Source: Flavobacteriaceae bacterium (GTDB lineage Bacteria; Bacteroidota; Bacteroidia; Flavobacteriales; Flavobacteriaceae). Taken from it: a stretch of 6,055 nt of DNA. The stretch covers positions 1-6,055 of the forward strand of contig JAQWKF010000127.1 of NCBI GenBank assembly GCA_029247985.1, read 5' to 3'. This document shows positions 1-4,082 of this stretch, piece after piece. Position 1 is the first letter of the stretch. Each line of letters begins with the position of its first letter. The notes below the pieces were generated by a model. It was not told where the DNA came from. It was given only the letters and a program-made list of their open reading frames with translations, and ran no database searches. Both the position numbers and the translations under genes were made by a program.

Positions 1-1
1 T

Positions 2-490
2 GGAAATTCGGTTAAATTCACAGCCGAGCTTCTAGATACAGACAAAACAGGAGCACCTGCTTATTTGTTTAAAGAATTTCCGTTTGCTGAAACCGGTATG
101 GACGATCTTGGAAACAATGTTTTTTCTAAAACGCTAGGTGGTTTTACTCAGGGAGAGAATATCAGTTATGGAGTAAAGTTTTCATTTCCTGGCGGAGTAG
201 GCATTACAAAGTATTTTCAATATGAAGTTGGTTCAACATGTGCTTTGAGTATTACGGATGTTTTTATTGAAAAGCCCATTCTGATTTACCCAAACCCAAC
301 AAAAGACAAATTTTTTGTAGATACCGAAGGTGCAGTTTTTGTTGAAGTTTATGATATTTCTGGCAAAAAATTACAAGCGAGCTACGATAAAGAACAAGAT
401 ATTTCCGCCTTAAGTCCAGGTGTCTATTTTGTTAAGGTAAATCGATTGGATACTGCTAATCATCAGCTTATTAAGATTTTGAAAGAGTAA
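2..490 (+). CDS. C-terminal part of a secreted T9SS substrate, probably a glycoside hydrolase (5' truncated)
   Basis: The frame is open from the window edge and ends at TAA 488-490, giving 162 residues with no 5' end. An internal TTG at 65 is not a credible start because the frame continues upstream with similar composition. Residues 1-85 form a beta-rich module containing FSKTLGGFTQG, ISYGVKFSFPGG and TKYFQYEVGSTC. From memory this resembles the module before the sorting signal in flavobacterial family 16 glycoside hydrolases such as laminarinases and agarases. The last ~70 residues are a type A T9SS sorting domain: YPNP (codons from 287), VEVYDISGKKL, LSPGVYFVKV and a basic IKILKE end. Such domains direct export across the outer membrane and are then cleaved. 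The sorting domain is seen directly. The glycoside hydrolase identity is inferred, because no catalytic residues lie in the window. Confidence 0.82.
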   Translation, partial: GNSVKFTAELLDTDKTGAPAYLFKEFPFAETGMDDLGNNVFSKTLGGFTQGENISYGVKFSFPGGVGITKYFQYEVGSTCALSITDVFIEKPILIYPNPTKDKFFVDTEGAVFVEVYDISGKKLQASYDKEQDISALSPGVYFVKVNRLDTANHQLIKILKE

Positions 491-493
491 TGT

Positions 494-547
494 AATCTGC
501 TTTTGGCTATAGTCGTTGGCGTTTTTTCGTTGTTGGTGAAGCAGATT
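494..547. repeat. 9-bp inverted repeat with 36-nt loop after the T9SS gene
   Basis: AATCTGCTT (494-502) and AAGCAGATT (539-547) are perfect reverse complements flanking a 36-base loop that contains a run of six T. They start four bases after the stop codon of the T9SS gene. No T-tract follows the right arm, so this is not a standard intrinsic terminator. It could be a weak 3' mRNA structure or chance. Confidence 0.35.
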
Positions 548-569
548 TGGTGATGTAGAAATTTGTATA

Positions 570-583
570 TTAGCAGCTGCTAA
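570..583. promoter_or_regulatory. Perfect 14-bp palindrome before the small exported-protein gene
   Basis: TTAGCAGCTGCTAA reads identically on both strands and ends 18 bases before the TTG start at 602. It has no loop, so it suits a dimeric protein-binding site better than an RNA hairpin. It lies where a promoter for the next gene would be expected. TATATTAG at 566-573 overlaps it and is one mismatch from the Bacteroidota -7 consensus TAnnTTTG, and TTTG occurs at 546-549, but the 16-base spacing is short. An operator role is inferred from position and symmetry only. Confidence 0.35.
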
Positions 584-601
584 AAAGAAAAATTTCTTCC
601 A

Positions 602-928
602 TTGAATTACGGTAGACATCTGTTTTTTTCATCGAAGACGCTACATATATTGTGGTGTTTGGTTTTTTGTTCTCAGCTTTCTGTTATCGCTTATTCGGGT
701 TTAGATTATACAGGCTCAGAAGCCATCAGCATTACAAAGGAAAGTGAAGAGCCTAAACCTAAAGATGGAAAAGCTTTTACTGATATTCTTGAAGAGAGTA
801 AATTTTTAGTTACTGAACTCCCTGTATTTCGATTTTTCTTCCAAAAAGCGTTGTCCTCTCACTTTAATCAACGTGTACATACTGTATTTGTCACTGCTCT
901 TGACGCACCTCCCCCCGATACTATTTAG
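602..928 (+). CDS. Small unrecognised, probably exported or membrane-anchored protein
   Basis: This is a 108-codon frame ending at TAG 926-928. The product has a short basic/aromatic N-terminus, then a hydrophobic stretch at residues ~14-31 (LHILWCLVFCSQLSVIAY) that looks like a signal peptide or membrane anchor. A charged linker follows (SITKESEEPKPKDGK), then an aromatic patch (FRFFFQKAL) and a proline-rich end (DAPPPDTI). No ATG is available in frame: upstream codons run only to the TAA at 581-583. TTG 602 is the likeliest start, with TTG 650 as an alternative that would cut into the hydrophobic segment. I do not recognise the family. Small Bacteroidota proteins with an N-terminal signal and a PPP tail are familiar to me but uncharacterised. 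The gene lies 49 bases before the SulP gene on the same strand and may be co-transcribed with it. It could be a chance frame, but the signal-like architecture argues for a real gene. Confidence 0.5.
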   Translation: MNYGRHLFFSSKTLHILWCLVFCSQLSVIAYSGLDYTGSEAISITKESEEPKPKDGKAFTDILEESKFLVTELPVFRFFFQKALSSHFNQRVHTVFVTALDAPPPDTI

Positions 929-933
929 TTTTT

Positions 934-965
934 TTGACCCTTTTTAAAATTCTATTTTTTATATA
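934..965 (+). promoter_or_regulatory. Possible promoter before the SulP-carbonic anhydrase pair
   Basis: The 49-base gap before the SulP start contains TTGACC (934-939) after a T-run and TATAAT (960-965), separated by 20 bases. The spacing is long for a classical -35/-10 pair, and the -10 does not match the Bacteroidota TAnnTTTG form. It would leave a leader of only a few bases. An alternative is read-through from the small upstream gene. Confidence 0.22.
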
Positions 966-977
966 ATTAACTAAATA

Positions 978-2831
978 ATGAAAAAAGCATTCGTTCACAT
1001 TAAGGGCGATATCTTCGGTGGTTTAACCGCAGGTATTGTTGCGCTTCCCTTGGCTCTTGCATTTGGTGTATCCTCTGGATTGGGTCCCACAGCTGGTCTT
1101 TATGGCGCTATATTTCTAAGTTTTTTTGCCGCTCTATTGGGTGGAACAAACACACAAATTTCTGGGCCTACTGCGCCTATGACAGCAGTGAGTATGGTCA
1201 TCATCGGTACGCTAATCGCGTCTAATGACGGTAGTGTTGAAAAAGCACTCCCCATAATACTAGCTGTATTTATCTTAGCAGGTCTGATGCAAGTTGCGTT
1301 AGGCTTTTTAAAGCTCGGTAAGTACATTCGGTATATTCCGTATCCTGTTGTTTCTGGCTTTATGACAGCCATTGGACTCATCATATTAATCACTCAGCTA
1401 CTTCCTGTTCTAGGGTACTATGCCAAAGAAGACATGGCCTATGTTGACACATTCAAACCCCAAGCAGAAGCCATTATTTTGAGTAATATTCTTGAAGAGG
1501 AAGCGGGAGAAGGTTTACTTGTTTTGGAAGATTTTTCAGATACAGTTGTCCGTGGATCTGCTATTTCCCAAGGTCAAATTCTAGAAGAGTCTCAAACGCT
1601 AGCCGCCAAATCTGCGTCGGGTGTTTTGGGTGCTATCCGTGTATTACCATCTGCACTTCAAAACATCAGTTGGATTGAGTTTTTATTAGCCCTTGGTACC
1701 ATTATTATCATTTATGGTTTCAAGCGTATCACAACAGCAGTTCCGAGTACCTTGGTGGCGTTGGTTGTCATGACGGGAATAGCCATATTGTTTGTGCCAA
1801 ATTATCGCCCCATTACAGCTATTCCACAAGGTTTCCCTGTACCAAAATGGGAAATTTTCACCGAGTTACGTTTGGCAGAATTGATGCCATACGTTTTTAC
1901 AGCCTTGACGCTAGCACTTTTAGGGGCTATAGATTCCTTGCTTACAAGTGTTGTGGCAGATAATATGACCAAGACAAAGCACAAACCCAATAAAGAGTTA
2001 ATCGGGCAAGGGATTGGAAACAGCATCTCTGCTATGTTTGGTGGTATACCGGGGGCAGGTGCTACTATTAGAACGGTTGTAAATATCAACTCAGGTGGTA
2101 AAACACGCATTTCTGGAATGATTGCTGGACTGGTTTTGCTTATGATTCTACTGTTGTTTAGCTCAGCCGCTTCTACCATTCCAGCTGCGGTACTGGCTGG
2201 AATTTTGGTAACAGTTGGAATCGGAGTGATGGATTACAAGGGATTACGCGCCATTCCTTCACTTCCGCGAGACATTAAAATTGGCAAAACAGGTATCAGC
2301 TCTGAAGTTGTAGTGATGCTTGTAGTAATGTTATTGTCTACGGTTTGGAATTTGGTATATGCAGTAGGTATTGGTCTAGTTATGGCATCTTTGATGTTTA
2401 TGAAAAAGATCGGTGACCTTACAGAAAACTCCTCAGAAGTAACTACCGGAAGCAAGGAAAAACTTTGGGAAGATGAAAAGAGCAGTACATTGCTAAAAAG
2501 TGATAACATTGCAATTAAGCATATCAATGGTCCCTTGTTTTTTGGATCTACAGATGGTTTTCAAAAGTTAGCCAAGACCATCAAGGCTGAAGCAAATACA
2601 GTACTCTTTCGCTTTGATCGTATGGAATACATAGACCAATCAGGGTTGTATGCACTAGAGGACTTATTGGTAGATTTGAGTAAACAAGGAAAGCGTATTT
2701 ATTTTATTCATTTACCAAAGCAACCACGCTACATGATGGAGCGTATAGGTTTGTTGCCGAAACTGGTTCCTGCGGCAAATGTTTTTGAGGAACTCCCAGA
2801 TTTTTTAAATCACATCAAATCACAAAACTAA
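978..2831 (+). CDS. SulP family inorganic anion transporter with C-terminal STAS domain (probable bicarbonate transporter)
   Basis: This 617-residue inner-membrane protein belongs to the SulP/SLC26 family, whose bacterial members import sulfate, bicarbonate or other anions, often with Na+ or H+. The ATG at 978 opens directly on the family N-terminus (GDIFGGLTAGIVALPLALAFG, residues 10-30). Further marks are SGPTAPMT (62-69), PYPVVSGFMTAIG (121-133), the core GAIDSLLTSVVADN (316-329), NKELIGQGIGN (338-348) and RTVVNINSGG (365-374). The last membrane segments end near residue 475. A cytoplasmic STAS domain follows at ~509-612, with the IDQSG loop at 552-556. Length is normal for SulP plus STAS. 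A hydrophilic, acidic stretch at ~147-228 between membrane segments is longer than in most SulP proteins I know. The substrate cannot be read from sequence. Bicarbonate is inferred from the carbonic anhydrase gene 11 bases downstream and from known natural SulP-carbonic anhydrase fusions. Confidence 0.95.
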   Translation: MKKAFVHIKGDIFGGLTAGIVALPLALAFGVSSGLGPTAGLYGAIFLSFFAALLGGTNTQISGPTAPMTAVSMVIIGTLIASNDGSVEKALPIILAVFILAGLMQVALGFLKLGKYIRYIPYPVVSGFMTAIGLIILITQLLPVLGYYAKEDMAYVDTFKPQAEAIILSNILEEEAGEGLLVLEDFSDTVVRGSAISQGQILEESQTLAAKSASGVLGAIRVLPSALQNISWIEFLLALGTIIIIYGFKRITTAVPSTLVALVVMTGIAILFVPNYRPITAIPQGFPVPKWEIFTELRLAELMPYVFTALTLALLGAIDSLLTSVVADNMTKTKHKPNKELIGQGIGNSISAMFGGIPGAGATIRTVVNINSGGKTRISGMIAGLVLLMILLLFSSAASTIPAAVLAGILVTVGIGVMDYKGLRAIPSLPRDIKIGKTGISSEVVVMLVVMLLSTVWNLVYAVGIGLVMASLMFMKKIGDLTENSSEVTTGSKEKLWEDEKSSTLLKSDNIAIKHINGPLFFGSTDGFQKLAKTIKAEANTVLFRFDRMEYIDQSGLYALEDLLVDLSKQGKRIYFIHLPKQPRYMMERIGLLPKLVPAANVFEELPDFLNHIKSQN

Positions 2832-2842
2832 AATTCAAAAAA

Positions 2843-3472
2843 ATGAGAAATAATATCTTAACATCAGATGCACAGGCACAACTTACGCCTGACACCGTCT
2901 TGTCTAACTTAAAGGCTGGAAATTCTAATTATACGACTGATAATTTAACAGCTGTAAATATCAATGATCTACGCGCTGCCAGTGTTTCTGGTCAAGCGCC
3001 TCAAGCAATTGTATTGTCTTGTATTGATTCTCGTGTTGTAGTTGAGGAAGTTTTTGACCAAGCACTAGGCGATATTTTTGTCGCTCGTGTGGCGGGAAAC
3101 TTTGTCAACACGGATATTGTCGCCAGTATGGAATATGCGTGTAAGGTGGCTGGTAGTAAACTTATCGTGGTTTTAGGTCACGAAGGATGTGGCGCAGTAA
3201 AAGCAGCTTGCGATGGTGTTGAATTGGGAAATATCACTTCGTTGCTTTCTAATATTCAGCCAGCTGTGGATGCAGTAAAGCCTAATGTAGCTGCACCTCA
3301 CGACAGCGGAAATACCGATTTTGTAAACGCCGCTATAGCCGAAAACGTTAACCTTACCATAAGCGAAATCAAAAGCATGAGCCCCATTTTAGCTGAAATG
3401 GAAGCTGCTGGTGAGATTGCCATAAAAGGTGGTGTTTATCAACTTGCAACGGGTGCAGTTGTGTGGTTGTAG
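2843..3472 (+). CDS. Beta-class carbonic anhydrase
   Basis: This 209-residue enzyme interconverts CO2 and bicarbonate at a zinc site. The beta-class ligands are all visible: Cys60, with Asp62 and Arg64 of the catalytic dyad, in SCIDSR, and His113 and Cys116 in GHEGCGAVKAA. Other family features are TPDTVLSNLKAGNSNY (15-30), RVAGNFVN (82-89) and the end GGVYQLATGAVVWL. Length is normal for bacterial beta enzymes. There is no signal peptide, so it is cytoplasmic. The ATG at 2843 is preceded by an A-rich stretch rather than a Shine-Dalgarno box, as usual in Bacteroidota. It starts 11 bases after the SulP stop and is followed by an intrinsic terminator, so the two form a transcription unit. The likely role is to equilibrate imported bicarbonate with CO2 for carboxylases or pH balance. 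Coupling to the transporter is inferred from position. Confidence 0.96.
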   Translation: MRNNILTSDAQAQLTPDTVLSNLKAGNSNYTTDNLTAVNINDLRAASVSGQAPQAIVLSCIDSRVVVEEVFDQALGDIFVARVAGNFVNTDIVASMEYACKVAGSKLIVVLGHEGCGAVKAACDGVELGNITSLLSNIQPAVDAVKPNVAAPHDSGNTDFVNAAIAENVNLTISEIKSMSPILAEMEAAGEIAIKGGVYQLATGAVVWL

Positions 3473-3491
3473 CAACTAGAATACACAAAAT

Positions 3492-3518
3492 AAAAAGCGC
3501 CTCTGGGCGCTTTTTTTA
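3492..3518 (+). terminator. Rho-independent terminator of the SulP-carbonic anhydrase operon
   Basis: AAAAAGCGCC (3492-3501) pairs with GGCGCTTTTT (3506-3515) around a TCTG loop. The stem has a 5-bp G/C core, and the T-run covers 3511-3517. It starts 19 bases after the carbonic anhydrase stop. The A-run on the left arm could allow some function on the minus strand, but no minus-strand gene is seen nearby. Confidence 0.93.
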
Positions 3519-3522
3519 TTAC

Positions 3523-3563
3523 AGCTAATAATTTGTCTCCATTTAGCTTTATAATTAGCTAAA
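3523..3563 (+). promoter_or_regulatory. Competing inverted repeats in the cold-shock gene leader
   Basis: TTTAGCT (3542-3548) is the reverse complement of AGCTAAA (3557-3563), giving a 7-bp stem with an 8-base loop. AGCTAAT (3523-3529) is the reverse complement of ATTAGCT (3554-3560), so the right arm could instead pair with an upstream partner. The two pairings exclude each other. If this lies in the transcript leader, it could act as a temperature-sensitive RNA switch, as leaders of some cold-shock genes do. Equally, it could be an operator, or AT-rich chance. Confidence 0.33.
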
Positions 3564-3565
3564 AA

Positions 3566-3596
3566 TTCAATTTTTATATCGTTAGTTCAATTTTTA
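3566..3596. repeat. Two 11-bp direct repeats 20 bp apart before the cold-shock gene
   Basis: TTCAATTTTTA occurs at 3566-3576 and exactly again at 3586-3596. The centre-to-centre spacing of 20 bp is close to two helical turns. The second copy ends 28 bases before the ATG at 3625. The spacing suits two protein molecules binding one DNA face, or an RNA-binding repeat in the leader, but both units are AT-rich. I could not place a convincing TTTG/TAnnTTTG promoter in 3519-3624. Confidence 0.4.
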
Positions 3597-3624
3597 GTCG
3601 TACTCTTGCTTATATTTTTAAATT

Positions 3625-3816
3625 ATGAATGGTAAAGTAAAGTTTTTTAACGAATCAAAAGGATTTGGTTTCATCACAACAGATGCTGGTGAGGATGTTT
3701 TTGTACACATTAGTGCCCTAGAAGACGGTATGACTCTTAATGAAGGAGATAGCGTTTCTTTTGAAGAAGTTGATGGAAAACGCGGTAAGTCCGCTAGCAA
3801 CATCAAGCTACTTTAA
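3625..3816 (+). CDS. Cold-shock domain protein (CspA-like)
   Basis: This 63-residue single-domain OB-fold protein binds single-stranded RNA or DNA and acts as an RNA chaperone in the cytoplasm. Both nucleic-acid-binding motifs are present: RNP1 as KGFGFI (12-17) and RNP2 as VFVHIS (25-30). The N-terminal strand is GKVKFFN and the protein ends GKSASNIKLL. Length is typical of Bacteroidota Csp proteins, slightly shorter than the E. coli ~70. The ATG at 3625 starts directly on the conserved first strand and is preceded by TTTTTAAATT with no Shine-Dalgarno box. The gene stands alone, with a terminator upstream at 3492-3518 and its own at 3805-3833, so it is monocistronic. Whether it is cold-induced cannot be told from sequence. 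Confidence 0.96.
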   Translation: MNGKVKFFNESKGFGFITTDAGEDVFVHISALEDGMTLNEGDSVSFEEVDGKRGKSASNIKLL

Positions 3817-3833
3817 TTAAGTAGCTTTCTTTT
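3805..3833 (+). terminator. Intrinsic terminator overlapping the 3' end of the cold-shock gene
   Basis: AAGCTACTT (3805-3813) and AAGTAGCTT (3819-3827) form a perfect 9-bp stem around the 5-base loop TAATT. A T-rich tail (TCTTTTT) follows. The left arm encodes the last three amino acids (Lys-Leu-Leu), and the TAA stop (3814-3816) lies in the loop. The stem is A/T-rich, so efficiency is uncertain. Confidence 0.7.
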
Positions 3834-3838
3834 TCTCT

Positions 3839-3854
3839 CCTTCTTTTTAGAAGG
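3839..3854 (+). terminator. Second small hairpin after the cold-shock gene
   Basis: CCTTCT (3839-3844) pairs with AGAAGG (3849-3854) around TTTT. It follows the first hairpin by 11 bases. The sequence after it (TTCCTC) is only partly T-rich, so it may serve as a backup terminator or 3' end stabiliser rather than an independent terminator. Confidence 0.4.
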
Positions 3855-4082
3855 TTCCTCATTGCAACAAAGCGATTGATTATCATGTTACTTTAGTATC
3901 ATGCTGGAATTATATTGTGTAAATATTACTGTTGTGCATGCGGCCGATATTAACATTTATTGACCACAAGTTACCATTCTTTGCCCTAAAAAGCTGATTA
4001 TTTAAATTAAGTAACTTTTTTTACTTAATTTTAATTGGTAATAATTCAGTATAATCTAGAAGATAACTCTTTATGGCTTAAA
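3855..4082. other. Intergenic spacer before the DUF1800 gene
   Basis: No reading frame in this stretch has coding character. It contains TATCATG twice (3881-3887 and 3897-3903), a short G/C-rich patch with overlapping palindromes (GCATGC 3936-3941, CGGCCG 3941-3946), an 11-bp inverted repeat (4004-4014/4021-4031) and a two-codon frame (4073-4081). The DUF1800 promoter must lie here, since a terminator precedes the spacer, but I found no convincing TTTG plus TAnnTTTG pair. ATTCTTTG at 3976-3983 is the nearest -7 look-alike. Confidence 0.5.
4004..4031. repeat. 11-bp AT-rich inverted repeat in the DUF1800 upstream region
   Basis: AAATTAAGTAA (4004-4014) and TTACTTAATTT (4021-4031) are perfect reverse complements with a 6-base CTTTTT loop. 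The arms can extend about two more pairs if one T is bulged. The repeat ends 51 bases before the ATG at 4083. It could be an operator or a leader hairpin. It is too A/T-rich, and lacks a following T-run, for a good terminator. Confidence 0.4.

Noticed and set aside
410..619. Minus-strand open frame across the spacer after the T9SS gene
   Set aside because: It overlaps the sorting-domain coding sequence and shows no recognisable protein features. The low-complexity Lys/Gln/Asn/Phe-rich product is what AT-rich DNA gives by chance.
1100..2527. Three minus-strand open frames (1100-1393, 1802-2179, 2234-2527) inside the transporter gene
   Set aside because: They lie antisense to a clear, conserved SulP coding sequence and have no features of their own.
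2820..2845. SulP-carbonic anhydrase gene fusion broken by a frameshift
   Set aside because: The STAS domain ends normally before TAA 2829-2831 and the carbonic anhydrase has its own ATG and complete N-terminus. These are two intact genes.
3618..3806. Minus-strand open frame opposite the cold-shock gene
   Set aside because: It mirrors the cold-shock gene almost exactly, and the sense-strand protein has intact RNP motifs.
3881..3903. Two TATCATG copies 16 bp apart as a candidate operator or CRISPR-like repeat
   Set aside because: The repeat is only seven bases, with two copies, and there are no further units or cas genes.
3936..3946. GC-rich patch with SphI- and EagI-like sites that might be a cloning scar or attachment site
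   Set aside because: It is only 11 bases long with no flanking vector, integrase or duplicated sequence. Short palindromes of this kind occur by chance.
4035..4082. TTG start adding 16 residues to the DUF1800 protein
   Set aside because: The extra residues are not signal-like and lack family similarity. The ATG at 4083 fits the usual N-terminus, and the extension runs close to the inverted repeat.
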